A stretch of 64,000 nucleotides of DNA from Paenibacillus selenitireducens (lineage in GTDB: Bacteria > Bacillota > Bacilli > Paenibacillales > Paenibacillaceae). Under the pieces are notes generated by a model. That model did not search any database and had not been told where the DNA came from. It was given only the letters and a program-made list of their open reading frames with translations. The position numbers were made by a program, and so were the translations under genes. Shown here piece by piece: positions 38,887 through 48,987 of the stretch (position 1 is the first letter of the stretch; every line of letters starts with the position of its first letter). The stretch is from assembly GCF_002021565.1 (NCBI RefSeq), contig NZ_MSZX01000007.1, forward strand, positions 291,891 through 355,890, read 5' to 3'.

Positions 38887-39711
38887 TCAAATTTGAAACG
38901 GGACGAGCATCCGTCTTCTCGCTTGAAACGTAGCTAACTGCGTATATCCAATTTCATGCAGGAGTGCTCGAGCTTGATCGAGGTATTGACCTAGACGTTC
39001 TGGTTGATGTGCATCCGAACCAATCGTCAGCGGGATCCCCAACTTATAGCAAATTTCGAGCATATCACGGCTAGGAAACATCTCCTCGCAAGGCATGCGA
39101 AGTCCCGAAGCATTCAATTCAATCGCTAAATCATGCGCTTTGACCGTATTCAGGGCAGACCATTCCAAAGCTCTTACCTCAGCAGCTTGCTCCGCAGGGG
39201 GAGGGAATCCAAACCGCTTGATGACATCGATATGTCCGATATAATCGTAGAAACCTGTTCGGACGGCTTGCTCAACGGCATCGTAGTATTGCTGATAGAC
39301 GGCAAGTCGATCCTTGCCTTCCCATTGATGGGTCTGACGGAAGTCGGTGACATCCCATTCCCCTAGAAAATGCACCGAACCAATAACATAGTCCCAAGGG
39401 TATGCTTGAATGATTCGTTCAATTGCATCTTCATAACCTTCAATATAATCCGCCTCCATCCCAACGCGTACGTCGATCTGAGACTGATATTTTTCTTTCA
39501 ATTGGAAGCATTCTTCCACATAACGCGGCAGTTCTTCCATCGGCATGGCCATTTCGGGATAATACGTGGCAGGATCCACGTGAAGGAGCGGCATATGATC
39601 GGAAAGGCCGATCTGCTGCAGCCCGATTTCTATTCCACGAAGCACATACTCTTCGAGTTCTCCAACGGCATGTCCGCAACGGGCATGGTGGGTATGGTAA
39701 TCGATCCGCAT
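38887..39711 (-). CDS. hisJ: Histidinol-phosphatase HisJ (PHP family)
   Basis: 274 residues; dephosphorylates histidinol phosphate. PHP metal site begins DYHTHHARCGHAVGELEEYV and continues with GLSDHMPL, the segment YVIGSVHFLGEWDV, GHIDVIKRFG and the final TIGSDAHQPERLG. It lies 17 bp after hisIE in the his operon and replaces the HisB/HisN-type phosphatases of other bacteria. Confidence 0.93.
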   Translation of the reverse strand: MRIDYHTHHARCGHAVGELEEYVLRGIEIGLQQIGLSDHMPLLHVDPATYYPEMAMPMEELPRYVEECFQLKEKYQSQIDVRVGMEADYIEGYEDAIERIIQAYPWDYVIGSVHFLGEWDVTDFRQTHQWEGKDRLAVYQQYYDAVEQAVRTGFYDYIGHIDVIKRFGFPPPAEQAAEVRALEWSALNTVKAHDLAIELNASGLRMPCEEMFPSRDMLEICYKLGIPLTIGSDAHQPERLGQYLDQARALLHEIGYTQLATFQARRRMLVPFQI

Positions 39712-39728
39712 AAGTTATCGGCCTCTCT

Positions 39729-40409
39729 TTATTTGGTTTTATTCTTAATATCGGATGTATAATGACGATTCTCCAGTACTTGGAGCACTTCATCGATCGG
39801 CATATTCTGTTGACGTAATAACACCATGAGGTGGTAGATCAGGTCTCCGGCTTCAGCACGCAATTCCTCACGGTCGTTATTCTTCGCGGCGATGAGCACT
39901 TCAGCGGATTCTTCTCCGATCTTCTTCAATATTTTATCGAGGCCTTTCTCGAATAAATAGGTTGTATACGCGCCCTCAGGGCGCTCCGCATATCGCTCAG
40001 CAATCGTCGCATCCAGCTTGGATAGGACTGCGAATCGATCGGATCCGCTTGCTTCGCGACTCGCACCCGCTTGCTCCGAAGTAGGGATGTCATTGAAGAA
40101 GCAGCTATACTTACCCGTGTGGCAAGCTGGCCCTTGTTGATCTACGCGAACAAGCAATGTATCGCCGTCGCAATCATACTGCATCGACACGATGTGCTGC
40201 GTATGTCCGGAAGTGGCTCCCTTATGCCATAACTCCTGACGAGAGCGGCTCCAGAACCACGTCTCACCCGACTCCACTGATAGTTGGAGCGATTCCCGAT
40301 TCATGTAGGCAAGCATCAGCACTTCCTTGCTGCTATAGTCTTGTACGACAGCGGGTATTAAGCCGGCCGCGTCCCATTTCAATTGTGCGGAAAGTTGTTC
40401 TAATGTCAT
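39729..40409 (-). CDS. hisI: Bifunctional phosphoribosyl-AMP cyclohydrolase / phosphoribosyl-ATP pyrophosphatase
   Basis: 226 residues, second and third steps of histidine synthesis. Residues 1-115 are the cyclohydrolase domain ([37 protein letters not shown], metal-site [11 protein letters not shown] and [11 protein letters not shown]). Residues about 125-226 are the HisE pyrophosphatase ([30 protein letters not shown] and [13 protein letters not shown]). The ATG overlaps the hisF stop by 4 bp. Confidence 0.96.
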   Translation of the reverse strand: MTLEQLSAQLKWDAAGLIPAVVQDYSSKEVLMLAYMNRESLQLSVESGETWFWSRSRQELWHKGATSGHTQHIVSMQYDCDGDTLLVRVDQQGPACHTGKYSCFFNDIPTSEQAGASREASGSDRFAVLSKLDATIAERYAERPEGAYTTYLFEKGLDKILKKIGEESAEVLIAAKNNDREELRAEAGDLIYHLMVLLRQQNMPIDEVLQVLENRHYTSDIKNKTK

Positions 40410-41164
40410 CGAATTTCCACTCCTTTATGCAATAGATCATCTTTTACTTCTTGAATCGTCATTTCTTTATAATGGAAAATGGTCGCTGCAAGCCCTGCAT
40501 CGGCCTTTCCTTCCGTAAACACATCATAGAAATGCTCTTTCTTCCCTGCACCGCCCGATGCGATGACCGGGATGCCAATCGATTCCGATACGGCACGAGT
40601 CAATCGAATATCAAAACCGTCCTTGGTGCCGTCTGCATCCATGCTTGTAAGCAGAATCTCGCCCGCACCGAGCCGCTCCGCTTCGCGCACCCATTCAAGC
40701 GCACGTATACCGCTTGGCGTCCGTCCGCCATGGGTATAGACTTCCCACTCGCCCCAGGCGTCATTGAACTTCGCATCAACTGCGACCACAATACACTGGG
40801 AGCCAAACTTGCGTGCACCATCCGAGATCAGCTGCGGATTACGAACGGCTGCTGTGTTTATTCCGATCTTGTCTGCCCCCGCTCGCAACAAGCGTTTCAT
40901 ATCATCGATATGCGAAATGCCACCGCCAACCGTAAATGGAATCGCGATTTCACCCGCCGTCTGACGTACGACTTCAATCATGGTTGCCCGGCCTTCGACA
41001 GAAGCCGAGATATCTAAGAAGACGAGTTCATCTGCGCCCTCGCGATCATAGAGTGCCGCGAGCTCCACCGGATCGCCTGCATCACGGAGATTCACGAAGT
41101 TAACGCCTTTCACCACACGGCCATCCTTGACGTCAAGACAAGGAATAATGCGTTTCGCTAACAT
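40406..41164 (-). CDS. hisF: Imidazole glycerol phosphate synthase subunit HisF
   Basis: 252-residue TIM barrel cyclase that takes ammonia from HisH. Begins [21 protein letters not shown] with the catalytic Asp; second catalytic Asp in [15 protein letters not shown]; phosphate loops FTVGGGISH and [12 protein letters not shown]. The ATG at 41164 has GGGGG upstream and abuts the hisA stop (41166); the longer frame would overlap hisA. Confidence 0.97.
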   Translation of the reverse strand: MLAKRIIPCLDVKDGRVVKGVNFVNLRDAGDPVELAALYDREGADELVFLDISASVEGRATMIEVVRQTAGEIAIPFTVGGGISHIDDMKRLLRAGADKIGINTAAVRNPQLISDGARKFGSQCIVVAVDAKFNDAWGEWEVYTHGGRTPSGIRALEWVREAERLGAGEILLTSMDADGTKDGFDIRLTRAVSESIGIPVIASGGAGKKEHFYDVFTEGKADAGLAATIFHYKEMTIQEVKDDLLHKGVEIR

Positions 41165-41165
41165 G

Positions 41166-41930
41166 TTACTTGCCCCCTTGGCTGGCAGCAGCATTCACAG
41201 CATGGATCTCTTGAACGGCTTGAGCCAAATCGATGTTGCCAATATACAACGCTTTGCCAACAATGGCACCGCCGACACCTTCTTGTGTATGTTCAGCCAA
41301 TTTAGTTAAGTCACTCATTTGGCTTACGCCGCCCGAAGCAATTACCGTCTGACCGGAAATGCGGGCTAGGTTGGCGATCGCCTCCGTATTCGGGCCGCCC
41401 ATCATGCCGTCACGAGAAATATCCGTGAAGATGAATGTCTTTGCTCCCTTGGCTGCTAGCTCGACAGCAAGGTCTTCGGCCTTCACGGACGAAGTCTCTA
41501 ACCAGCCGCGCGTCGCTACTAGACCGTCGCGGGCATCAATGCCGATGGCAACCTTCTCCCCGTAACTTGCAAGCACCTCTTCAACGAAGGCACGATCTTC
41601 AATGGCTGCCGTTCCCAAGATGACGCGGGAAACCCCAAGTTCCATGTAACGTTCCACATCAGCAATCGTCCGAATACCGCCGCCGATTTGTACAGGTACA
41701 TTCACGCTGCGGGCAATTCTACCCACTAGCTCGTCGTTCACAGGATGTCCGGCTTTCGCGCCGTCCAAGTCGACGAGATGAATCCAGCTTGCGCCTTTTG
41801 CTTCCCACTCTTTTGCAACTTCGACCGGGTTTTCATTGTAGACGGTCTCTTGATTATAATCGCCTTGAACGAGGCGTACGCATTTGCCGCCGCGGATATC
41901 GATGGCGGGATATATAATAAACGATGACAT
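41166..41930 (-). CDS. hisA: ProFAR isomerase HisA
   Basis: 254-residue TIM barrel catalysing the Amadori isomerisation in histidine synthesis. Catalytic Asp in [22 protein letters not shown] and in [14 protein letters not shown]; phosphate-binding [14 protein letters not shown] and [13 protein letters not shown]. It is sequence-related to HisF next door. 115 bp separate it from hisH; that gap contains an imperfect GCTTTGC/GCAAAGC hairpin without T tract. Confidence 0.97.
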   Translation of the reverse strand: MSSFIIYPAIDIRGGKCVRLVQGDYNQETVYNENPVEVAKEWEAKGASWIHLVDLDGAKAGHPVNDELVGRIARSVNVPVQIGGGIRTIADVERYMELGVSRVILGTAAIEDRAFVEEVLASYGEKVAIGIDARDGLVATRGWLETSSVKAEDLAVELAAKGAKTFIFTDISRDGMMGGPNTEAIANLARISGQTVIASGGVSQMSDLTKLAEHTQEGVGGAIVGKALYIGNIDLAQAVQEIHAVNAAASQGGK

Positions 41931-42045
41931 AGAGAAATCTCCTTCACAATGAAATATAAATTCGGATGAATATGTAGAAACGGCTTTGCTACCCTATGTT
42001 GTCGGGTGCAAAGCGTTCCTAGACTTGCATGTATAGAATCGGGAT

Positions 42046-42681
42046 TTACGATACCCGAACGGTTGTCTCTGCGAGCTTCAGGAAGTTGCGAAGCAGCTGC
42101 ATGCCCAGTTCCCCGCTCTTCTCCGGGTGGAACTGCATGCCGTACACATTGTCACGGCCTACGATAGCTGTGACAGGACCGCCGCCGTACTCCGTAACGG
42201 CGAGCAGGTCCGACGCGCGCTCCGGCAGCGCGTGAAAGGAATGGACGAAGTAGACGTGGCCTTCGTCCAAGCCCGCGAACAGCGGGCTCTCCGGCTGCTC
42301 GAACCGCAGCCGGTTCCAGCCCATATGCGGCACTTTGTAGGTGCCGCCCGTGAACCGCACCACGCGGCCGGGCAGCAGCCCGAGGCCCTCGTGGTCGCCG
42401 TGCTCTTCGCTGCGCGCGAAGAGCAGCTGCATGCCAAGGCAAATGCCCAGCAGGGGCTTGCCATTTGCCGCGGCCTGCGCGACTACCGCATCGAGCGCGG
42501 TGTCGCGTAAGCAGGCCATGGCGTCGCCAAAAGCGCCGACGCCGGGCAGAATGACCGCGTCCGCCGCCAGGATGGCGGACGGATCGCTCGTGACGAGCGC
42601 CTCGCTGCCTTGGCGCTCCACGGCCTTGGCAACGCTGTGCAGGTTGCCCATCCCGTAGTCTACGATCGCAATGGTTGCCAT
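42046..42681 (-). CDS. hisH: Imidazole glycerol phosphate synthase glutaminase subunit HisH
   Basis: 211-residue class I glutamine amidotransferase supplying ammonia to HisF. Nucleophile Cys81 in PLLGICLGMQLLF, with His185 and Glu187 in GMQFHPEKSG completing the triad. The coding sequence is strikingly more GC-rich than the flanking his genes, with many GCG, GGC and CGC codons, although the protein looks intact. Recent replacement from a higher-GC relative is possible. Confidence 0.95.
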   Translation of the reverse strand: MATIAIVDYGMGNLHSVAKAVERQGSEALVTSDPSAILAADAVILPGVGAFGDAMACLRDTALDAVVAQAAANGKPLLGICLGMQLLFARSEEHGDHEGLGLLPGRVVRFTGGTYKVPHMGWNRLRFEQPESPLFAGLDEGHVYFVHSFHALPERASDLLAVTEYGGGPVTAIVGRDNVYGMQFHPEKSGELGMQLLRNFLKLAETTVRVS

Positions 42682-42683
42682 GC

Positions 42684-43298
42684 TTACAGCACCCCTTTCG
42701 TCGAAGGTACCCCCTGCACGCGCGGATCAATGCTCGTTGCTTCATCCAACGCGCGTCCGAGCGCTTTGAAGATCGCTTCGATCATGTGATGCGTGTTCTG
42801 CCCATAGTGCATGATGACATGCAGGGTCATCCGAGCTTCCAACGCGAATTTCCACAAGAATTCATGCACCAATTCCGTGGAGAAGCTGCCCACTTGCTGC
42901 GAAGGATATTGCGCGCGATATTCAAAGTGAGGACGGTTGCTCAAATCGATCACGACCTGCGCCAAGGCTTCATCCATCGGGACGAATACGGAAGCATAGC
43001 GCTTAATTCCTTTTTTATCGCCTAACGCTTGCTGTAAGGTCTGACCTAAGCAGATGCCGATATCCTCAACCGTATGATGGTCATCGATATCAACGTCACC
43101 GCGTGCCACGACGTTCAGGTCGAACTGACCGTGCTTCGTGAACAGATCCAGCATATGGTTCAAGAACGGTACATCGGTCTCAATTTCTGAGATGCCGGTT
43201 CCATCTACGTTATACGTTAATTGAATATCCGTTTCATTGGTCTTGCGCGCCACGCTTGCTTCGCGTACCAATCCTTGCTCTTTCACTACATCCGCCAT
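42684..43298 (-). CDS. hisB: Imidazoleglycerol-phosphate dehydratase HisB
   Basis: 204 residues, dehydratase only, without the phosphatase half found in enterobacteria (HisJ supplies that step). The diagnostic manganese-binding motifs are FLNHMLDLFTKHGQFDL, DIDDHHTVEDIGICLGQ and MHYGQNTHHMIEAIFKALG. Two bases separate it from hisD and two from hisH, consistent with one operon. Confidence 0.97.
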   Translation of the reverse strand: MADVVKEQGLVREASVARKTNETDIQLTYNVDGTGISEIETDVPFLNHMLDLFTKHGQFDLNVVARGDVDIDDHHTVEDIGICLGQTLQQALGDKKGIKRYASVFVPMDEALAQVVIDLSNRPHFEYRAQYPSQQVGSFSTELVHEFLWKFALEARMTLHVIMHYGQNTHHMIEAIFKALGRALDEATSIDPRVQGVPSTKGVL

Positions 43299-43300
43299 GA

Positions 43301-44587
43301 TTACTTTCCTTCCTTCTCCAACCGAATTTGAATCGCTCTCGCGTGTCCTTCCAGACCCTCATGCCGCGCCAGCTCCATAATGGTCGCGCCATTGGCGAGC
43401 AAGGCTTCCTTGCTATAATGAATTAAGCTTGATTTCTTAATAAAATCATCCACATCGACCGGCGAAGAATAACGTGCAGTCCCATTCGTCGGAATAATAT
43501 GGTTCGGCCCAGCCAAATAATCGCCTACCGGCTCCGAACTGTAAGCACCGAGGAAGATCGCTCCGGCATTTTCGATAAGCCCTAAATATTGCATCGGTTC
43601 CTCAACCATGACTTCCAAATGCTCCGGCGCCAGGCGGTTCACGACTTGAATCCCTTCTTCAATCGTATCCACTACAATGATCGCGCCGTACTGATCGATC
43701 GAAGCTTGTGCAATGGAACGCCGAGGAAGCTCAGCAACCTGCCGTGCGACTTCGTCCGCCACCGCTTGTGCTTGACTCGATGAAGTCGTTACAAGAATCG
43801 CAGAGGCCATTTCATCATGTTCAGCCTGCGATAATAAGTCAGCAGCCACATAAGAGGCGTCCGCTTTATCATCGGCCAAGACGACAATCTCGCTTGGACC
43901 CGCCATGCTGTCGATATCCACTGCTCCGTAGACTTCACGCTTCGCGAGCGCCACATAAATGTTACCCGGTCCACAGATCTTATCTACCGGAGCTATGCTT
44001 TCTGTACCATAAGCAAGGGCTGCAATCGCTTGTGCACCGCCTACGCGATAGAGTTCCTTCACACCCGCTTCGGCTGCTGCAACCAGAATGTAAGGGTCGA
44101 TACCTTCCTTCCCGCCTGTAGCTGGAGGTGTAACCATCACGATCTCAGGCACACCTGCCACTTGGGCTGGAATGACATTCATCAGGACCGAGGACGGGTA
44201 CGCTGCCTTTCCGCCGGGAACGTAGACGCCCACGCGGCGAAGCGGCCGAATAATTTGACCTAGCATCGTGCCGTCCGGTTGAAGATCGAACCATGAAGTT
44301 CGTCTCTGCTTCTCGTGATACACCCGAATATTATGAGCTGCCTTCTGAATGGCAGTTACGAACGATGCCTCCACTTTACTGTAAGCCGCTTGAATCTCTT
44401 CGTCGGTTACTCGCAATTGGGAGGCCTCTAGTGCCACACGATCCAACTTCTCCGTATACCGAAGTAATGCAGCATCTCCCTCATGCTTCACGTCTTGCAC
44501 AATCGCTTTGACCGTCGCATTTTGTTCCGGTGAACCGTATTCCACTTCCCGTTGCAATGAGAATTCTCTAGCCGGTACGATACGCAT
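43301..44587 (-). CDS. hisD: Histidinol dehydrogenase
   Basis: 428 residues; zinc/NAD enzyme performing the last two oxidations to histidine. Signature region [62 protein letters not shown] and [11 protein letters not shown]-terminal zinc-ligand region [21 protein letters not shown] at 44587, 32 bp after the hisG stop. Confidence 0.97.
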   Translation of the reverse strand: MRIVPAREFSLQREVEYGSPEQNATVKAIVQDVKHEGDAALLRYTEKLDRVALEASQLRVTDEEIQAAYSKVEASFVTAIQKAAHNIRVYHEKQRRTSWFDLQPDGTMLGQIIRPLRRVGVYVPGGKAAYPSSVLMNVIPAQVAGVPEIVMVTPPATGGKEGIDPYILVAAAEAGVKELYRVGGAQAIAALAYGTESIAPVDKICGPGNIYVALAKREVYGAVDIDSMAGPSEIVVLADDKADASYVAADLLSQAEHDEMASAILVTTSSSQAQAVADEVARQVAELPRRSIAQASIDQYGAIIVVDTIEEGIQVVNRLAPEHLEVMVEEPMQYLGLIENAGAIFLGAYSSEPVGDYLAGPNHIIPTNGTARYSSPVDVDDFIKKSSLIHYSKEALLANGATIMELARHEGLEGHARAIQIRLEKEGK

Positions 44588-44619
44588 GAATAATCCCTCC
44601 TACCTTTTCAACATCTCTA

Positions 44620-45255
44620 TTATTTCGTTGTTGTTGGGATGACCTTTTGGAGTTGATCACACAACCCTTGAATCGCCTCATTTTTCATCCGGTAACTCAC
44701 ACGATTCGCAATCAATCGGCTTGTAATACTGAAGATTTGTTCCATCTCAACGAGACCGTTATCCTTTAGGGTCTGACCCGTCTCGACCATATCGACAATT
44801 CGATCTGCTAGACCAATGAGCGGTGCAAGCTCGATCGAACCGTTTAATTTAATCACGTCCACCTGTTGTCCCAACTCGCGGAAATATTCCGAAGCCACGT
44901 TCGGATACTTCGTCGCCACTCGGGGATGAATAACAGGCTTCCAGTTCGGAAGGGCAATCACGGACATCCGGCAGCGTGCAATCCCCAAATCGAGAAGCTC
45001 GTACACATCCTTATTTTCTTCCATTAAGACGTCTTTCCCCACAATACCGATGTCCGCTACGCCGTATTCGACATACGTGGGTACATCCACGGGTTTGGCC
45101 ATAATGAATTCCATATTGGCTTCCGGCAACGGGATAATGAGCTTCCGCGTCTCATCAAAATCCGTCGATATCGGCAATCCCGCTGCCCGGAATAATGCGG
45201 AAGCCTGCTTATAGATACGACCTTTCGGCATCGCTACTTTTATCGTTTCTCGCAT
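44620..45255 (-). CDS. hisG: ATP phosphoribosyltransferase HisG (short form)
   Basis: 211 residues; condenses ATP and PRPP in the first step of histidine synthesis. It has the short-form length lacking the C-terminal regulatory domain, so it depends on HisZ, whose gene precedes it. Motifs: [36 protein letters not shown], and the PRPP-binding [18 protein letters not shown]. The start overlaps the hisZ stop by 16 bp. Confidence 0.97.
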   Translation of the reverse strand: MRETIKVAMPKGRIYKQASALFRAAGLPISTDFDETRKLIIPLPEANMEFIMAKPVDVPTYVEYGVADIGIVGKDVLMEENKDVYELLDLGIARCRMSVIALPNWKPVIHPRVATKYPNVASEYFRELGQQVDVIKLNGSIELAPLIGLADRIVDMVETGQTLKDNGLVEMEQIFSITSRLIANRVSYRMKNEAIQGLCDQLQKVIPTTTK

Positions 45256-46370
45256 GAAGCATCCTCCTTCACTACCGATGTCACTACACGCTGACCCGCT
45301 TCCCGCAAGCGGCGTGCTTCTTGTAATACTTCCGCGCGAGTCTCTGCTGTATATTGCAACTCCGTGACGGGATTCGCCTCTTCCTCTTCATCCGCCACCA
45401 CATCCAGAATTCGTGTCGTCTTCAGCGCAAAGCCCGTGGCAGGCGCAGGACGTCCGAATTGCTGCAATAGATTGTCATACCGACCGCCGCTGCATACCGG
45501 TGAACCGAGATCCAGGGCATAACCTTCGAATGTCATGCCTGTATAATAGGAGAAATCTCCGATCATCGTTAGATCGATCAACACTTGATCACTCACTTGA
45601 TAAGCTTCTAGCACTTCCCATATCTCTTCCAAATGGCGAATCGAAGCCTGCATTTCCACATTCGTGCTCAGCTGAAGCGCTTGAGCGCAGACATCGCGAC
45701 CGCCCCGTAGGCGCAGAATGCTTTCGAGCTTCTGCTGTTCTTCCTCCGCTAAGCTCCAAGCCCGTATTTTTTCCCGATACCCTACATAATCCCGACTGAG
45801 AAGACATGCCTTAAGCGCTTCTTGATCTTCTTGGCGTCCAGGCAAAATCTCTTCATATAATCCGTTCAGAAAACCTACATGCCCCATTGCAAATTTAAAA
45901 TGAGTCACCCCAGCAGCTTCTAAGGATGCAATGGCCAAAGCTACAACCTCGGCATCCGCTTCCGCAGACGCGTCTCCAACCAGCTCAACGCCGGTCTGGA
46001 AGAACTCCGCCTCGCGGCCTGCTTCCTCTTCAATGGCACGAAACACATTGGAATGGTAAGACAGACGGATTGGGAATGACTGATCCTTCAATAGAGAGGA
46101 TACCACGCGTGCAATGGGTGCTGTCATATCAGAGCGCAGCACGAGTGCCGTACCGCGATTATTTAATAATTTGAACAGCTTATGATCAGATGTTGCGCTC
46201 GCAACCCCGACTGTATCGTAATATTCAATCGTTGGCGTCAAGATTTGCTGGTATCCCCACCGGCCCATACAATCCAATACACGACGTTCAATCGAACGCA
46301 GCTTGGATACGGCATGCGGCAGATAATCTTTGACTCCGACGGGCTTCTCGAATACTTTTGGTTTAGACAT
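45240..46370 (-). CDS. hisZ: ATP phosphoribosyltransferase regulatory subunit HisZ
   Basis: 376 residues related to class II histidyl-tRNA synthetases but without aminoacylation; forms the HisG-HisZ hetero-oligomer needed for activity and feedback inhibition. Begins [25 protein letters not shown]; later [36 protein letters not shown] and [26 protein letters not shown] 46370 chosen with GAGGTGG at 5 nt; the ATG at 46379 touches the site. First gene of the his operon. Confidence 0.95.
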   Translation of the reverse strand: MSKPKVFEKPVGVKDYLPHAVSKLRSIERRVLDCMGRWGYQQILTPTIEYYDTVGVASATSDHKLFKLLNNRGTALVLRSDMTAPIARVVSSLLKDQSFPIRLSYHSNVFRAIEEEAGREAEFFQTGVELVGDASAEADAEVVALAIASLEAAGVTHFKFAMGHVGFLNGLYEEILPGRQEDQEALKACLLSRDYVGYREKIRAWSLAEEEQQKLESILRLRGGRDVCAQALQLSTNVEMQASIRHLEEIWEVLEAYQVSDQVLIDLTMIGDFSYYTGMTFEGYALDLGSPVCSGGRYDNLLQQFGRPAPATGFALKTTRILDVVADEEEEANPVTELQYTAETRAEVLQEARRLREAGQRVVTSVVKEDASCEKR

Positions 46371-46449
46371 AACATCCACCTCAGAAATTACTTTATTATA
46401 TTAACGCGATACCAAGTTACCAATCTAACAAATTAAAGATTTATTGATC

Positions 46450-46478
46450 ATGTTATCACGATCGAATTCACTCGTCAA
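46450..46478 (-). promoter_or_regulatory. Promoter of the his operon
   Basis: TTGACG (46473-46478), 17-nt spacer, TAACAT (46450-46455) on the minus strand, about 80 nt upstream of hisZ. No T-box leader or attenuator is seen. The rest of the divergent gap to 46691 is AT-rich, with no gene and no clear promoter for the regulator on the other side. Confidence 0.6.
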
Positions 46479-46691
46479 TTGCTTTCGCCTAATTGTTGGT
46501 TTTTCCTCATCATACCACGCTGGGACAAGGAAAACTATGGATGCCCGCTTAAGATCGACAGGGTTCATATAGTTAGAATAGTTCATACTCTACATCTTTT
46601 TTCACTATTCAATTTTTACTAAAAACGGTAATGTTAATTATATTGCACTTTCATTAATATATTGAAAAAAGAAACGTATGGAGGTCGAGGT

Positions 46692-48947
46692 ATGAAGATT
46701 CGTCGTTTCCAGAAGAGACCGTCACTCTATTCAACCATTCTCATCAGTATTACATTGTGCATTGTCATCACTTTACTGGCCTCTTCCTATATCCTGTATG
46801 TGAACTACTCCCGCATTGGATTCAAGCAGACATTTCAATCAGATGTGGATAGCCTATCGCAGACAAGCAAGCAAATCGTAACCTTACGAGACAGCGCCCA
46901 ATCCTTATCCTTCCAAATATATCAGAACAGTAACATCGCCAAATTAATGTATTACGAAAAACCTCATATCTTCGATGTGACCGGGGCGATGACCGAGCTC
47001 TCGAACTACTTGAATTCGATGCCCTTCGTGGAATCCATTATCGTCTACAATGCCAAAGACGAAGTCTTCTATATCCAAGGCAACCATGGGCAGAACGGGA
47101 TCTATTCGAAAAACGAATTGACCGATACCGGCTTGCTTACGATCCTGAACGACTTTCAACAATACAAACCGTTTACACCGATTCCTCGGACGTATGCCAT
47201 CGATGATGCTTCGCAAGATCATGTGAACGTTTACACGTTTCTCTGCTATGATGCGATCGGAAGGAACCAGGTCATTAATTCAGCGGTCATCGTCAATATC
47301 TCGTCCGACTGGATCAATCGGAACCAAGGGGATTTGACCTCCTTAGACGACAAGGGAACCAACTTATTATTAGACGATCGTGACCAAGTATTGCGTACCG
47401 ATACGCTCCAGCCTTTACATTTAAGTTCGACCGATCGTGCGCTTCTCGATTCCAAAATCAAGAATCAAGACACAGGTTATGTGGTATCCAAGTTCGAAGG
47501 GGTCAAATCCTTAATCTCTTATACACAACCCGATCCCTTAGGCTGGCAGTATATTCGTGCAACACCCTATCAATATGTCACAACCAATGTAAAGACCGTT
47601 CGGAATACGACCATAGGGATTGCAGCGATTATTCTCCTTCTAGGCATCATGTTGTCTTGGCGATTATCCAGATTCCTTTATGTACCGATACACAAGATTC
47701 TGTTGAGCCTTCATTCACTCGAGACGGAGAAACGAAATAATCAACATACCTTGAAGCAGAACGCACTCCATTCCTTATTGCAAGGCCTTCCTCCCTCGAA
47801 GCTTGAGGCGCGATTGCATAACCTTAGCCAGATGGGCATTAAATTCGATTTTCATAAGAACTACCGGATCGCGATTTTGCAAATTGACCATTTTCAGACC
47901 TTGAAGCAAGAACATGTGCAGGATCTGCCAACTTACAAATTCGCTATTATGAACATTAGCTCGGAAATTCTATCCGGTGTGTATGATGTCGAGACGGTAG
48001 ACATTGAGGATGACTCCATTGCGGTACTGCTGAATTTCCCGGATGAAGAGGAGTTAGCGGATCATACTGCTTTTGAAGCTTTGCTCCATCGGGTTCAGTT
48101 AGCCTGTCTCAATTATTTGAAAATCGGTCTATCCATCACCTACAGTCCCGTTACGAACTTGCCGTTACACCTTCATCCTTTATTTCAACAAGTGAAAGAG
48201 GCGACGAAGCACCGATTGTTCTATGGACATGGTTGTTTGATTGATTCCGACGATATTGTTGCACTCAAATCCAAAGCATATATGTATCCCTTGGATCGGG
48301 AGAAGAAGCTTGTCGAATCATTAATGGCGGGGAAAATAGACGAAGCCAAGAAAGTGTTCTCCGAAATTCTCGATGAAACGGCACAATATCCGATCCACGT
48401 CGTACAGCTGGCGATATCGCATTTGACGATGACCTTGAATAATGTCATTTTCACCATCCAGAAGAATGGAACCTTTGAAATTAGCGGCGGGCTGGATATC
48501 TACATGCCTTCGGCGGACAGCTATGAGACGCTAGCCGAGATTCATACGGCCTTCTTTACTTACTTCGATGAAATCCAGAATAAGCTCTTGGAGAAACGGA
48601 GCTTGAAGCAAGAGGAACTGGTCCGCAAAATCAATTCACTCATTGCCTTGAATTATGCCGACTCCAATCTATGCTTGAACTGGATCGCAGATCAACTCGA
48701 TATGTCTTCGATTTACATCAGCCGTATATATAAGCAACAGACCCTGGCAGCGATCATTGATGTGATCAATGAGACGAGGTTGGACCAGGCGAGGGCCTTC
48801 CTCGAGGAGAGCAACACTTCCATTGCGGAGATTGCCGAAAAAACAGGCTATACGAGCAGCTCCTACTTTCATCGCATGTTCAAAAAGCATTTTGGTGTCA
48901 CACCGGCAGATTATCGCAAGGCGAACTTCGCCAAGCAGCTAAGCTAA
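46692..48947 (+). CDS. Membrane-bound AraC-family regulator of the polysaccharide locus
   Basis: 751 residues. A helix at about 15-37 (ILISITLCIVITLLASSYILY), an extracellular sensor region to about 300, a second helix near TIGIAAIILLLGIMLSWRL, a cytoplasmic linker, and a C-terminal AraC DNA-binding domain (LNWIADQLDMSSIYISRIYKQQ; IAEIAEKTGYTSSSYFHRMFKKHFGVTPADYR). One-piece sensor-regulators of this kind control sugar-uptake operons in Paenibacillus. ATG 46692 has GGAGGT at 6 nt. It faces the transporter operon across a shared terminator, and probably activates it together with the lyase genes. Confidence 0.85.
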   Translation: MKIRRFQKRPSLYSTILISITLCIVITLLASSYILYVNYSRIGFKQTFQSDVDSLSQTSKQIVTLRDSAQSLSFQIYQNSNIAKLMYYEKPHIFDVTGAMTELSNYLNSMPFVESIIVYNAKDEVFYIQGNHGQNGIYSKNELTDTGLLTILNDFQQYKPFTPIPRTYAIDDASQDHVNVYTFLCYDAIGRNQVINSAVIVNISSDWINRNQGDLTSLDDKGTNLLLDDRDQVLRTDTLQPLHLSSTDRALLDSKIKNQDTGYVVSKFEGVKSLISYTQPDPLGWQYIRATPYQYVTTNVKTVRNTTIGIAAIILLLGIMLSWRLSRFLYVPIHKILLSLHSLETEKRNNQHTLKQNALHSLLQGLPPSKLEARLHNLSQMGIKFDFHKNYRIAILQIDHFQTLKQEHVQDLPTYKFAIMNISSEILSGVYDVETVDIEDDSIAVLLNFPDEEELADHTAFEALLHRVQLACLNYLKIGLSITYSPVTNLPLHLHPLFQQVKEATKHRLFYGHGCLIDSDDIVALKSKAYMYPLDREKKLVESLMAGKIDEAKKVFSEILDETAQYPIHVVQLAISHLTMTLNNVIFTIQKNGTFEISGGLDIYMPSADSYETLAEIHTAFFTYFDEIQNKLLEKRSLKQEELVRKINSLIALNYADSNLCLNWIADQLDMSSIYISRIYKQQTLAAIIDVINETRLDQARAFLEESNTSIAEIAEKTGYTSSSYFHRMFKKHFGVTPADYRKANFAKQLS

Positions 48948-48951
48948 AAGC

Positions 48952-48982
48952 AGCGGCCATCCCCACTTGGAGGATGGCCGCT
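48952..48982. terminator. Bidirectional terminator between AraC regulator and solute-binding gene
   Basis: Perfect 11-bp stem AGCGGCCATCC/GGATGGCCGCT with 9-nt loop, T-rich on the plus side, between two convergent genes. Confidence 0.85.
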
Positions 48983-48987
48983 CTTCT

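Noticed and set aside
42127..42745. Several long frames overlapping hisH in other frames
   Set aside because: High GC removes stop codons in all frames; only the hisH frame shows a conserved family and catalytic triad.
46371..46520. T-box leader before hisZ (a GGTATCGCG-like string)
   Set aside because: No full T-box motif, no specifier stem and no terminator/antiterminator pair; the promoter is only about 80 nt from the gene.
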